Assembly (NCBI GenBank): GCA_961205875.1
Contig: OY540815.1
Location: 9,610,001-9,674,000 of the forward strand
Direction: 5' to 3'
DNA: 64,000 nucleotides
DNA from: Sialis fuliginosa
Taxonomy: Eukaryota; Arthropoda; Insecta; Megaloptera; Sialidae
The position numbers and the translations under genes are program-made. Positions 48,194 through 61,945 of this stretch are shown here, one piece after another (position 1 is the stretch's first letter; each line of letters begins with the position of its first letter). The notes below the pieces were generated by a model. That model was given only the letters and a program-made list of their open reading frames with translations, made no database searches and was not told where the DNA came from.

Positions 48194-51100
48194 TTATTCG
48201 CTTTGGTATTGTGACAATCTTTTCATACATATGGTACGGATTTGTGCCTGATTTGATCTTTCAGCTTCACGTAAGATCTTCTTTATATCTCTAACTCGAT
48301 CAAAACGAGCAGCTAATAAGTACGCTGATTTTAACTGCTTGCATTCTATATATGCTGAAATCTGTAAAATGAATTATGTTAGAAACTAAAATCACTATTG
48401 GAACTAAGGAAGAATTATTGTGAGCATACTTTATTTCCAACATCATTTATCAATTTAATTATGTTTTCTAGTATGATTTCATTTCTGCTAGTGCCATCTA
48501 AATTAGTTATAGTCGTTACAACTAATAATAGAACCTCATCACACATAGCGACCATTGTCTGTTCAGAAACACCGCTCGTACGTATACACATGATCAATTT
48601 TTCAATATCCGAAAAACGTCGAATAGATGCTAAATATCTTGCGACAATGCAAAATATCTTTGTTGGGTTCAGTTGATGGTCTTGAATTATCCTGAAAATA
48701 TATTTATTACAAGATATATACAATTGATATTTATCAATGTAGATATTTACCTAAATGAAATTCCAAAACCATCTTCTACATTTCCTCCGCTAATAATAAT
48801 TAATGCAGCTAGTTGTATTTTTTCTATTTTATTACCGAATAACGTTGGAATCATGTTTTCACATATTTCTTTTTTTGATGCTGCAAGAATAATATCATTA
48901 TTGATTATTGCAATTTCAAATTATTGAAAAAACTTACTTTTACCAAAATCAAATATTGACGGCAACAGTTGTAATGTTTTTTTTCCAGAAGATTCACATT
49001 CTGTTAAAAATCGTGTAACTTCTAATTGTCTCCATATCGTATTTATATGTTTATCTATATCTCTTGGATCCATTTTTAAAATTAAAGGATGGGCAATTTC
49101 TTTTGGGGAAGTATTTGATTTTGAACCTATAAAAGTGATTAAATCCTTAAACATCACACTTTGTTATTTTTGTTTGCTTTATATCAGGATCTAATAAACC
49201 AATTTTAAAGTGTTTTTTTTTCTAAATTGAATTAAGCAAAAAAGAAATAAAAATTTTAACTCTGAAAAAATCTTTTTTGTTTTAAATCGTTTACCAATGA
49301 AATTGATAATAACTGATCCCTGCATCACAGCATATCTTAAAACCACTAAATGATGAAGCTGTGTTACATAAAATTTATGTTTCATTATCTAATTAGTGCC
49401 ACCGTATGGTGTTCAAGAGTGAATTATTATTATTTTTACCTGGGCTGTCTGTTTGTGTAATTTGACAACTCTCTAGTTCTTGTTTGAGATGATTTTGAGC
49501 TGCATGTAAATGTTCAATATTTAAAAACAAATCTGAATAAGTGTTAGCCCCACGCTGGTAAAATTTAATACAAGTCATAGCTGCTCTTAATTTATCACCG
49601 ATCCACTGTTGTAGTTGATATAAAGTATTTAGTAACCCTGCACGTTCCAGATGTTGGCAAATTCTCGTTAGACATGTTGTCCATATTTGTAAAGTATCAT
49701 CGTCTTCTAATAAAATTCTGTAATTTAAATTAATATTATTTTAGGTGAAAACGTACTTTTAATTGATAAAATATGATTACCTATAAAAATCTTCTATTCT
49801 TCCAGTTTTAAGACAATTCATGTATACTTCGACATACAATTCAGTATCCAATTTACTTTTGCGAATATATAATAAAGCACATCTGATTTTATAGTGTCGT
49901 AAATAAAACTGAATTATGTTAAATGGTGAACCATAAGTTTGTAAGTAGTACAAGCACTCATCGTAATAGATTTTATCCATATATAAAGTATCAGATTCTG
50001 AATTCTTCATATTTTTTTGACCTCGTATTTTAGTTAATCCATCTGGGTAAATCAAATTGTACTGGCCATGAGTAATGTTTTTAAGGTTGGCTAATCTATT
50101 TATGATAAGTAATGCAGAATCTTGAGGAGATATGCTTGTAATAGAACTATTTGTAGATCCTTTCTTTTGCTTTTTTTCTTCATCATTACGTTTAACAATT
50201 GCTGAATCGATTTTGCAAGAAAATGATTCTAGTAAATTTATTATTTCGTTAACAAGCGAAGAACTTTTAATAGAACGGCTGGATGAGTTACTACTACTTA
50301 TTGTCAATTGTCTTGAACTGGAATGCCTTAATACAGGACGTAAAGTGATATCTTGAGACGTAGATGGAAGTGGTTCATCATCAATTAGACCTTCTAAGCA
50401 ATGTTTGAATTTTTCACGAGCTAACTGTAAACTACCAGCTTTGAGACATGTTTTACCCCAAGCTGCAAATACTCCTGTAAAAGTACAAATCCTTTATTAT
50501 CTAAACCACCATATATATTTTAAATATAAGTTTACCATTTTTATCAAGACCCGATTTTGTTGACACTTCTAGAGCTAAATCCCACATCTCTTTTTCGATA
50601 AGTTTGTCACGTAGTCTTCTAAGTCCAAGACCATCTAAAGGTTCACTTAATGTGAATGAAGGCATACGGAGTATATCTTGACCAGATGGCAATAAATCGA
50701 GACAATTATAATTAGCTAGCATTGAGAGAAGATCTGCTTGACTAAGTAACCGGTCACACTGCATTAAACCAGTTTCAAGTGAACAACGTGTGCACGCCAC
50801 TTTAGCTGCAAGTAGAAGTGACCTAAAAGAACATGGAATGAGTTTTTATATGTTTGTATTGTAAGTTTTAAAAATAAATAAGTACCTGAGCATTTGTATT
50901 ACCATGTTATAATCAATTTCATGATTTTGGTTATTTGGTTTTATGGATCCGATTAAGCGCATCAAAGAATTACACTGGTTTGATAAAAATCTGTAAACAA
51001 AATCGTAGATCAAGACTTAATTAAACAATATAAAAATAAACATACTTAGCAAGCTCCTCATTTTCAGTATGCAAATTTAAAATTGCTAAACACAGCGATA

Positions 51101-54100
51101 CACTCGGTGCATGTTCGTATGAAAACTCTTCTCTTATGATCAGATCATGAGTTAAATTTCCTGTCAGTTGCCAGAAATCAGGAAGGATATCGCTACTGTT
51201 TGAACAATCCAATACACGAGAAGTATCACTTTTTGTAGGAATATTCAATTGTTGAATCATTGTAAGTTCATAACATTGCTCGCACGCACGGACTAGGACA
51301 TCACCATATAGCAGAATCTATAAATTTATTATATTGTTAGCAATTAAAATTCAATTATTTTTTATTCAATCCCGGTGAGTGGGATATCCAATGAAAACTG
51401 AAAGTTCAAAGAATTTAAATATGTAAACGTTTTGTTGTTAATAAAATCTCCATTAAAAAAAATTATATCTCCCAAAGTAATAGTGAGAAAAATCTGAAAA
51501 AATTGAAAATATGGAATATGTATAATGATGCCAAGATAAAAAGGAAAATATAAACCTTAAGACGTTTTGTAGAACAAGCTGCGCATACAACACGTCCACA
51601 TCTACGGCAATGATGGCGTCTGTTAAACATCGAGAAAGTAACATTACGACAACACATACATTCCAAAGCCTGAAAATAAATTTAAATAACAGTTATTATA
51701 GGTACTATAAAAGCAGTGTTTCAAATTTATTTAAATTAACCTCGTGATTTTGGACCCATTGACTTTTATCGGGAGCTTCTTCAGGCATTGTAGTAGATGA
51801 CCTATCAGAAGCGAAATTTATTTCATCAATTGACTGCATTAGTTTATTTTCACTAAAACTTTTATTTGAACTACTGCTTGAATCTTGAATAATTATTCTA
51901 AAATCTAAAGCTTTTTGGGCATAACAACGAAGCAAATCATCTATTTTCCACTTCAAAACCGTTACCATATCACAATTTCGTTCATTCATGACATTATTAT
52001 GTATAACTTTTATAGCTTGCTGCAATCTTTTAAGTCGTGTATTCATAACCAGCTGTTCTATTATTAATGTAGGTTCACTGATCGTTTGAATTATTTTTTC
52101 TCTTTCAGCTAAGGTCATTATTTCTGCCAATTTAATTCCAATTTTTATTTTTTCATAAAGTACCGGTTCGGAATAATCATTTGCTATTAAATAATCAGTC
52201 AAAAATTCTAATTGTTTTATGTCTCTTATAGACTGTACTAATGAAGAAGCTATCTTAACTGATTGTCTCTTAGGAAGCTGATCAAATATTTTTCCTATGA
52301 TTTCAAAATCTTGAGGATGATTTTGGAATATCAACAAGATGTAATTTTCATCAATAAGTTCATATATTTCACTTGTAATTTTATGAAGATTTAGCCATTT
52401 TAGGGAAATATTGATCTAAAATAAAAATAATAATTTGTTCATTATAATCAAAATAAATTTTTCATTATTAATAACAACTTACCAATTTTAAATCTATTAA
52501 AGCCTTTAATATACTAGCTGGATCATAATCATTATGTTCAGACACTTCATAATAAGACTCATAATCTATGCTATTTTCATCAATTTCAGATCGCTTGTAA
52601 ATTTCATACCACGTGTCATAACGAGTGTTTTCACAAATTTCTTCATATAAACTAATCTTCATTAACCATTTAGACAGTTCTGCTTTCTCATTTACTGTAA
52701 CACCTTTATATACTGTTAACAAATCATTTAAAACTTCAACACAGATATTTCCAGGCCAATATTTGATATTTTCCAATACAGATTGTACTCGAAATGTAGT
52801 ATCGATTATCAATTCAGAAAATTTCCAACTTTCGCTGATACTTGTGTTGCATGATAATGTATACATGATGATATCATTTATTTGTTGTATATAAGTATTA
52901 TCTTTCGATTGAATTTCTGGTAAATTGTCTATTATGTTAAAAATATCTTTAAAAACTATTGTATTTGTATCGTATTGTTGAACCAACATATTTAAATAAG
53001 GAAATAGAATATTAAGAGGTATAATATATTCCATGGCAGCCATTGCTGATATATCATTAAACATAGGTTTTAAGGCTCGAGCTCTCTCTGAATCAAAGAA
53101 ATTATCTACAAACGTACATTTTGCTGAGACAAAAATATGCTTTTTTGTTTCATCGAGGTTTGGGTAAAACGCTTTGAGTACATAAGCTAGTACCCAGTTA
53201 TTTTTGTAGACATAAGTGTATGCTTTTTCATTTGGATGAAACACAGTATTAGTGTCCGAAATTATAATAATATTTTCAAATAAAATCGATAAGAAATTTT
53301 TCAAACTAACTTGCTTATCACTGATATTATAAAAATAAGTTTGACGTTCAGTCTTACAATCAATTTTATTACAACAACTCAACATTAAATGATAAACTAA
53401 ATCTAGGTCTATGGAAGCAAATAAATCTTCTATATCCACAGGTGAAACACACTTTAGTTTAAATACTAATTCACCGATAAGGTTTGTCCGTTTCAATGTT
53501 AAAATATCAAAATAAGAATGTATTCTAAATAACCCCATGTTTATAAAAGATTCTTTAAAGAGATTAGATAATATTTTCGTGTAAGTATAAACCCTGTGCA
53601 TGTAGTTAATTCCCACGCCTGAAGTATTCTTTTGTAAATCACAGATACATTGGATTAGGTTTAAATATACTTTATGTCCAGACTGATCGAATAAGGCTGT
53701 TTCAGCTTTTATCAGTTCATTGAATTTGTTTAATTTCTGAGATAGTTTTTCTTGAAACGTAAATTTTTGCATCAAAATTTTTGAATTCAAACTGAATTTG
53801 TAATTATTTAAAATATCCACAAGAGATAAATTTACAGTATCTTCATTTATTTTAACTACCGCATCGTAAAAACACTGAACTACATTTTCATAGAAATTTT
53901 TATAATCAGAATTATATTCAAAATTGTGATCGTGTCTTTCGGCACAATTTAGTAAAGTTATGCTATGTTTATTTGTGTTTCCTAACGTTAAAGCTAAATC
54001 AAAAAAGTTCATGAACATTTCTTTCTTTAAATAATTTTTCATGTGTGGATATACTGTGGAATATTGTTTTATTACATTTTGATGTTCATTATTTTCTGCA

Positions 54101-57100
54101 ATAGTATTTTCATTGAAAAATTTTTCGGTAATGTTTATGACATACGATGCAACAATAGCACTGTCTGTTACTTGTTTTATATTTTCAAGTGTTGATTTTT
54201 CTGGAGAGCTGCTTATAGAGCTTATGATTAATTTATCAAAATAAGTTTCCAATTTATTTCTTAAATCTAATAAATTTTTTGTAAAATTTACTTCGTGAGC
54301 TATTGCAGTATCTTCTAGCCCGTACATCTAAAAAAAAATATAATTGTGTAAAACAATTAATTTTTATGTTAATGATCATAGTTAGCATTGATATATATAT
54401 ATATACAGAATTGTGACAGAATTGATAGAATGTAAAAATATAAACACGTTTATTTTTATAATATGAAAATATTTATTATTATTTACATTTACATAATCGA
54501 AAAACATTTTGTACTAGGATTTTGGCCTCCATCTTATTCAGTAAATTTATCACATATTGAAGAATTTGTGTTAGGTGATAATGATAATGAATTACTAGAT
54601 GAAGAAGATGAAATGTTTATCAATGATGAAACGAAAGATAAATTTCCAAATTTTGAAGAGTACGATTTCAAATTTCATAGAAACCAAAGGTAATATTAGA
54701 ACTATTTTCATATTGTATTCAATACAAATAAATTATAATCTATTTTTTATTTAGAAATTATAAATATGAAAAAAAGGAAGTTCCAAAAAATACAAAAATA
54801 TCAGATAAATTAAAAAATCAACAAAGTCAGCTTTGGGAAGATGAATTTGTAAATTATGCTGACTTAAGTAAACGAGATGAAGATGTTGTAGTAAAATGTT
54901 TTAACGGTTCAAATACAACTGAAATTAAAAACAATATTGAATTGAAAAACGAAACTAAAATTAAAAGTAACAATAAATTCAAAACTGAGGCTATTATTAA
55001 AAATAAAGATGAATTAAAAATCGAGCCAGAAACAAAAAACATATATGGAATTAAAACTAAAGATGAAGTAACTACTGAAGATAATACTAAAAATAAAGAT
55101 AAAGCTAGTGATGAAACTGATTACCTTTACGATTATGATACTCTTAAAAAAGAATACGATTTTGGAATTGAAAAGGATAAACATTCTGAAAATGTATATA
55201 ATGCTACTAGTTTTAATGAGAATGAATCACTAAAAAGTGCTATTTCTAAAGCAATTGATTTTAAAAAAATGCCCCGGAATTGTACAGAAGCTGAAATGAA
55301 CAGTATCGGTAAGTAAGAATGAATAAAAAATTTAATTTTTGAGCAATGATCTACAGAAGTAATTTAATTCTATTGTGTGTAATAAAAACTATTATCATAA
55401 ATATATTTATAGGATTTGATGCATTAAAATGTGCATGGGTTGATATTTCCAAAAATCCAACAAAAGAAAACAAATTGAAAATTTTCAATTATATTAAAAA
55501 CATATTTTTTGTGTGGATATTTCTTTATGTAATTATTGCAGTTCCACTATGGCTGGAAAAAGGTAAATTATATTTATATAATTTTTATTTGAAATATATA
55601 ACGCGGTTTTAATAAAAAGAAATGCAAGAGCATAGTAATTACTAAAACTAAAGTTACATGGTGTTAATTTTTTAGGTTGGTGCTGTTGCTGTTTTAAATG
55701 CAAATTTTGTAAACCGAAAGAGAGATTAGATATTGCAAAGAAGTTTTTTTTAGAAAACCCACCTGGAATTTTTTTTCAAAACGAAAGTAATAAAATCGAA
55801 TATCCACCAACAGAATATGAAATTAATGCTTATAAAGATTTTGAAAATGCATTACGTAATCTTCAATTATAAATAGTAAATATATATATAAAAGTTATAT
55901 TATGTACTTATAATATTTGAGATAATCAAAATGAAAATACCTGTATAATTTGTCCTATCTTGATAAAATCGGACAGTTCAAGGCAAAGACAAATCAACGT
56001 TCTTGGTGATGACAACATGTAATTTAATAACTGTTGAGATGATTTCTGCACAAGATCTGTTTCTGCACAGCTGTTTTGTCTTCGGTTCCTGTAACGAAAG
56101 TTTGATGATGTTGATTCCGAACCTTCACTAGACTTCTCTGTGTCAGATCTACGATGCTTGACAGCCTGATTTTTCAGTGATCTTGATGATTCAGAAGAAT
56201 TCATTGAACTTAATCTGTCTCTACTTTTTTCCAAAGAATCGTTAGTTTTATTTTCTGATTCTGAAGCGGAACTTTCTTCTTCTTCATATAAACCAGTTGT
56301 AGCTTTAGGTATTTCTATTAAATTACTTAATGTTAGTTCTATATTGGTTTCAAAAGTGCCTATACTCTTGTAAAATGTTTCGGTAGTTAGTAATTGTAAA
56401 CGCCATAAACCATCCGTTATAAATTTTAGAATATTTTGTAATTTTTTTCGTGTTTCAGTAAAATCCTTTTCTTTGGTTGCTTCATTTTTAATTAAATTTG
56501 ACAGTTTTACTTGAATTTCAACTGTCACAGTTTTAAGTAGATTTAGAATATCTCTCACAACCAAATTATTACATATAAACCCATAATTTGTAATTGAACG
56601 AATTTTTTTAGGTCTATTATAAGTTGCAATTCCTTCTATATCATCAGTTTCATTAAAGAATTCATACCGTAAAAACAAAAGCGAAAAAATATTTTCAAGA
56701 ATTTCGACTTGCTTTTCAATTGATTCAATATCACATATTTTCGAGAAAACTTCAACTAATTGAAGAGTTGCTTCCGAATAATATTTTTCTGTACAGTTGA
56801 CATTACTTGTTAAAATTATGTTGATAATTTTAGTAAGAATTGAATAACTGTTGTAAGTTTCTAATTCCCAATCATTATTATATTGATGTTCAGAATTTTC
56901 AAATAACTTTTTAATGAATGTTATATTTTCCGTTAAGATACTATTTATTGAAGACTGGTTATTTTCTTTAGAAATATCAATAAAGCGTGCCAATGTTGAT
57001 AAACAAGAGTTTTTCATTAAAAATTCAAATATTAACTGGATATTTGACTGTTTTGAACAACCACATTGTACACAGAAATCGACTATTTTTAATAGGCGTT

Positions 57101-57956
57101 CAACTTCGGTTAAATATTGTTTAATAAATGTATCATCGCATAACGATTTTTTTGACAGAATTAATTCTCTTACTTGATTTGTATTTAAATTACTTTGGGT
57201 AGTCAAAAAGAATATTTTTAATACGATAACCATGTTTTGACGTAAATAAGGTTTATCAAACACATCTTCGTTTAAATTAAATGAATCCAAACAATCAAGT
57301 AACCAATGCTGATTGTTTTGAATAGAATTTAAAAATACTGAACCATGATCACTCCAATCTGTAGAAGTATGTAAGGATTTCTCTTTATCTATAATATTAT
57401 TTAGTATCTGTGACTTCTGTTGTGCTAATAAACTGAGATAAACGTAATGTTTGACAGTATTCTTATTCTTAATCAAATTTACTAAAATCGGTATGATGGT
57501 ATTATTAAATTTAATTATTTTCTCTTCACTTAAATGTATTTGTGAGAGAAGAGATAGTATTTTATCAGTGATATAAACTTCTTCACCACGTGCATTATCA
57601 TAATCTTTAATTAGATTTTCTAAAACCGTAATATAGATGTCTTCTAGAATATTGTCTGTTTCTTTAAACTCTGAGTTCCATAAACATAACAAGCTCTGTA
57701 TAAGAACATTTGTATAAAAAGGTTTGTATTTAAGTTTCTCGTGAATATATGAAATTGTATTTTCTGATAACCATATAGACGAACCATCACTTCTACTTCT
57801 ATGTAAACCAAAAACGGCATTGTGTAAAGTTATGATCTCCTAAAATCACATGCATTGAAGTTAATAATTTCGTAATTAATAATTTTAATAAAATTTTACC
57901 TCTTTTATATCATTAGGGGTTTTCAATAATGCTAAAATATTTTGAATTTCTTCCAT
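48194..57956 (-). CDS. ZFYVE26: ZFYVE26 / spastizin, complete, FYVE-domain protein
   Basis: Fourteen exons, 5' to 3': 57900-57956, 55941-57839, 52483-54327, 51741-52415, 51556-51669, 51046-51317, 50886-50990, 50536-50822, 49781-50474, 49440-49717, 48938-49126, 48751-48880, 48430-48691, 48194-48361. The phases close to 2324 residues (human ZFYVE26 is 2539). The first about 1490 residues are helical, repeat-like sequence without known motifs. The FYVE finger follows, with RRHHCRRCGRVVCAACS and, after an intron, VRACEQCYEL. The C-terminal part ends near YIECKQLKSAYLLAARFDRV, as in the family. FYVE binds PI3P. In vertebrates the protein works with spatacsin (SPG11) and AP-5 in autophagic lysosome reformation. 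The start at 57954-57956 is followed directly by a short first exon. The 54328-55940 intron contains another gene on the + strand. Confidence 0.9.
51556..51669 (-). other. ZFYVE26: FYVE zinc-finger exon of ZFYVE26
   Basis: Encodes ECMCCRN, then RRHHCRRCGR and VVCAACSTKRL. The R(R/K)HHCRxCG core makes the PI3P-binding pocket, and the Cys pairs coordinate zinc. The last zinc-ligand pair (CEQC) is in the next exon (51046-51317). The usual WxxD just before the finger is not evident; the sequence there is ALECMCC. Confidence 0.92.
54463..55872 (+). CDS. Unrecognised single-pass membrane protein nested in a ZFYVE26 intron
   Basis: Four exons, 54463-54689, 54755-55308, 55413-55562, 55676-55872 (stop TAA 55870-55872), join in phase to 375 residues. 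They lie inside the 54328-55940 intron of ZFYVE26 on the opposite strand. Visible: a hydrophobic N-terminus (MKIFIIIYIYII) that could be a signal peptide or anchor; a long, charged Asp/Glu/Lys/Asn-rich region with NETK and NGS glycosylation-type sites; a membrane segment around IFFVWIFLYVIIAVPLWLEK (exon 3); then a Cys-rich juxtamembrane patch GWCCCCFKCKFCKPKERLD, likely palmitoylated. The tail includes ENPPGIFF and YPPTEYEI. I do not recognise the family. An acceptor-like ttgtactag at about 54511-54519 allows a different first exon, so the N-terminus is the least certain part. Four in-phase introns argue strongly that it is real. Confidence 0.75.
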
Positions 57957-58143
57957 TGTTTAAAACTAATGAATATTTATAAAATAATTCACTTTTAAAT
58001 GGTAGAAATGAAATGCATAAAATATAATAAGTAAATGCATATCGTGTTTTGACAAAAACAAATCTGACAGTTTATTGTTTTGACAGGTCGCAATTTATAT
58101 AAAAAATCACGTGGTTTAGAGCAAACCACCCAAACCACCATAA
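57957..58143. promoter_or_regulatory. Short 5' flank of ZFYVE26
   Basis: Only 187 bp separate the ZFYVE26 start codon from the left end of the palindromic transposon at 58144. The 5' UTR and core promoter must be here or inside the element. No TATA box in a convincing position was seen. Confidence 0.35.
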
Positions 58144-58499
58144 AGGTGCTTTTTCATGTGACGCACAGAACATATATGTGACGCTAGACGCTAGCGTCAA
58201 ATATTGTCACGTGACCTATTTTGATTCCAGCTATTGTCGTTTATGTGTAAAGCAAACAATATTCATTCATTTATTAAAAATTGATTTCATTTGAGTAATT
58301 TTGAGCACAGTAAGAGATATAGACATGATGTCTAATGTACAAGTATCAGGCGTAGATTACTCAATGCCAACAAACTATTGATACACTCAAAAGAAAAAGA
58401 ATATTGAATCAGAATAAGAGACCTTATTGACCTTATTAAAAAGTGTTTTTGTGGGTTCATCCATTAAACAAGTTACGACATAATCATGGATTTTATGAA

Positions 58500-59160
58500 G
58501 CCATATTTTTTACCCTTTCCGTGAGACAAATTCAAAAATTATTTGCGTATGACAATTGATTTTGAAGAACTGCTGTATTTAGTAGGCTCTCTTATTTCCA
58601 AACTGAATACAGTAAGAAATCCTATACCTGCTGCAGCACAACTATGATGTTGAGGTTAGTTTTTCATAGCAATTTTAATTAATCACTTAAATGCCTGAAT
58701 CGTAAAAAATAAATTACCTCTATGCAGATATTTAGCGACCGAAGACTGTATGACTTCTACTTCCTATCAATATCTTATTGGTGTCACAATTTGGAGTTGT
58801 CTCAATAAGAACATGTTGCTATATATTGCTAACGAGTTTGAAAACTAGTGGTATTTCAGTCATTGCATAGGCGCTCTTGATGGGAAACATGTAGTAATTC
58901 AGGTATGTAGAAATATTAAAAGTTCAGATGAGTTATCATTGAATAATAAAATTTATTACAGTACCCCGATACTGCTGGTTCTGCATACTACAGTTACAAA
59001 AATAATCAAAGCATCGTATTGCTGGGAATCTGCAATGCCAATTATTTGTTCTCATTTGTTGATATAGATGCCTATGGCTAATGCAGCGATGGTGGAATTT
59101 TTTTAGAGATGGAGCAACAATAGAAAAATGAATTTATCAAAACCAGAACCTTTAGTTTGA
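58500..59160 (+). pseudogene. Broken PIF/Harbinger transposase, left arm
   Basis: Pieces in several frames read TIDFEELLYLVGSLISK, SYQYLIGVT, then HCIGALDGKHVVIQ (first catalytic Asp), an intron-like gap (gtatgt...ttacag at about 58902-58961), YPDTAGSAYYSYKNNQSIV and ANYLFSFVDIDAYG (second Asp). These are DDE transposase (DDE_Tnp_4) signatures. An in-frame stop (TAA 59079-59081) follows DIDAYG, and the segment with the third acidic residue is deleted after KPEPL. There are many frame breaks. Not functional. Confidence 0.8.
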
Positions 59161-59639
59161 TTGTCAAAAATAGGATTTCTTAGCAATTAATACTAAGTAC
59201 ATGTACCTATTTTATTTTATTAAATGTTTTTTGGAAACCCTTGAATAAGGCTAAAATATTATGCGTCTTGTGATTTTTCGATATAAAGTGTCATTTGGTT
59301 GAAATTTTTTAATTTACAAAAAATTAGAGTACATATCGCAACTCAAGGGTTCAGTGTTTGAATCCCAAGGTGATCTGTTTTATTTTATTTTTTTATTAAA
59401 AGTAATTTTTCAATAAATATTCAATAATACATAGTATGTATGTCTCAACAATGATACCATGTAATATGTTAAGTAAGTATATAATAAATATTTATAAATA
59501 AAAGGTAAGTAATTTCAATTGTACAATATTTTATATCTGTGTAGATAAACAGGTAACAAAGAACTAATTATGAGCATCTATGTAGATAAATAGATGCTTT
59601 AAATTCACTCATTGTCAGTTTTTAGTTTTGAAAGTATAC

Positions 59640-61945
59640 ACGTCATCGTAAGTTAGAGAACACAATGATAACATACATTACATCAGATTTTAAATTCATT
59701 CATTAATACATACGATAACGTCTCTTCTTTGACAAAAAAATTGATTTACTTAGTCGGAACGGCGTCTGAAAATAATATTGAAATTTAAAAGGTACATGTG
59801 GCGCTATCTAGCAAAAACAGCTTGAACTATAAATTTTTGATAGTTCAAATTCGTCCCGCTAGATGGTACTACTATGTACTTTTTAAATTTCAATGTATTT
59901 TTCAGATGCCATTCCGACTAAATAATTTTTTTTGCAAGTTAGAGACGCTATCGTATGTATTAGAGCATCCTAATTCCAAATATGCCCATAAAAAGTTGCA
60001 CTCGGAATGATAAAACCGTTTATTATTAACTTTTGTCTAAAAAAAATGTTAAAATTATGAATCAGTGAAAGCATTTAAAATCTGATATCATCTATGTTAT
60101 CAGCGAGTCTTCTTACATACGATGGGGTGTTTATTACTTTCAAATTCAAAATAGATGTATTAATTATCGTACCAAAAAACACACTCTTTTTGAATTTGAA
60201 AGTAATAGACACGCCATCGTATGTATTATGACACGCTGATAACATATATGATATCAGATTTTAAATACATTCACTGGTTCAAATTTTCACTAAAATTTCT
60301 AAGACAAAAGTTAATAAAAAACCGTGTTATCGATCCGAGCGCAACTTTTTATGGGCATATTTGGAATCAGGGTGCCCTAATACATACGATAGCGTCTCTA
60401 ACTCACCAAAAAAAAATTTTTTCCAAAAAGAAACAAGGTAATAGTATGGCTTAAAAAACAGTCGAAAAACACTTTTTTCGATTTTCAAATAATTAGATAC
60501 GTTATCGCATGTAAAGGGATACGCTAATTCGACAATTTTTATCAATTGCGAAATTCATCAAAGGGTTCAAAAGTTATAGCCATTTTGCGACGAAAAATTG
60601 ATAAAAAAACAGTGATAGCGGTTCGAGCGGAATTTTTTATCAACATTTTTGGAATCACCATGCTGTTATACATACGATAGCATGCCTAACTCGACAAAAA
60701 AATTTTTTATCTGATGACGTAACATGACAGCACCTCCACCATATATAAAAAGGTATAAAAATAATATATATATCTTATTTTTGAATAAGGAATACAAAAA
60801 TATAAAAAAATATTTTATTCAGTATATATGGTAGAGGTGCCGTCATGTTACGTCATCAGATAATTTTTTTATTGTCGAGTTAGGCACGCTATCGTATGTA
60901 TAACAGCATGGTGATTCCAAAAATGTTGATAAAAAATTCCGCTCGAACCGCTATCACTGTTTTTTATCAATTTTTTGTCGCAAAATGGCTATAACTTTTG
61001 AACCCTTTGATGAATTTCGCAATTGATAAAAATTGTCGAATTAGCGTATCCCTTTACATGCGATAACGTATCTAATTATTTGAAAATCGAAAAAAGTGTT
61101 TTTCGACTGTTTTTTAAGCCATACCTTGTTTCTTTTTGGAAAAAAATTTTTTTTGGTGAGTTAGAGACGCTATCGTATGTATTAGGGCACCCTGATTCCA
61201 AATATGCCCATAAAAAGTTGCGCTCGGATCGATAACACGGTTTTTTATTAACTTTAATCTTAAAAAATTTCATCAAATTTTGAACCAGTGAATTGATTTA
61301 AAATCTATTATCATTTATGTTATCATCGTGTCATAATACATACGATGGCGTGTTAATTATTTTCAAATTCATTAAGGATGTGTTTTTCAGTACTTTAATT
61401 GATACACCCATTTTGAATTTGAAAATATTATGCACGCCACCATATATTAAAGGACACGCTGGTATCATATATGATATCAGATTTTAAATGCTTTCACTGA
61501 TTCATAATTTTAACATTTTTTTTAGACAAAAGTTAATAATAAACGGTTTTATCATTCCGAGTGCAACTTTTTATGGGCATATTTGGAATAAGGATGCTCT
61601 AATACATTCGATAGCGTCTCTAACTTGCAAAAAAAAAATTATTTAGTCGGAATGGCATCTGAAAAATACATTGAAATTTAAAAAGTACATAGTAGTACCA
61701 TCTAGCGGGACGAATTTGAACTATCAAAAATTTATAGTTCAAGCTGTTTTTGCTAGATAGCGCCACATGTACCTTTTAAATTTCAATATTATTTTCAGAC
61801 GCCGTTCCGACTAAGTAAATCAATTTTTTTGTCAAAGAAGAGACGTTATCGTATGTATTAATGAATGAATTTAAAATCTGATGTAATGTATGTTATCATT
61901 GTGTTCTCTAACTTACGATGACGTGTATACTTTCAAAACTAAAAA
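59640..61945. repeat. Central compound palindrome made of smaller palindromes
   Basis: Centre at about 60790. The left half contains at least two complete sub-palindromes: 59705-59963 (centre about 59833) and 59938-60403 (centre about 60171). Their ends are variants of catacgatagcgtctctaac. A module ending in this motif and preceded by gagcg..actttttat..atttggaatca recurs at about 59938-60030 (inverted), 60310-60405 and 60600-60705 (direct). The right half repeats everything in mirror image (for example 61145-61260, 61340-61480, 61560-61870). No protein is encoded. The whole could fold into a branched double-stranded RNA or cruciform. Confidence 0.85.

Noticed and set aside
49191..49385. Minus-strand open frame between two ZFYVE26 exons
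   Set aside because: It lies in the 49127-49439 intron, whose donor and acceptor are clear and keep the frame; there is no reason to count it as coding.
59340..59385. tRNA-like B-box text (ggttcagtgtttgaatccc)
   Set aside because: No A box at the right distance and no cloverleaf can be drawn; it is part of the mirrored arm, with a diverged counterpart near 62520.
59640..61945. CRISPR-like reading of the recurring motif array
   Set aside because: Spacing is irregular, copies are in both orientations and diverged, and this is eukaryotic nuclear DNA; the pattern is an inverted-repeat compound, not a repeat-spacer array.
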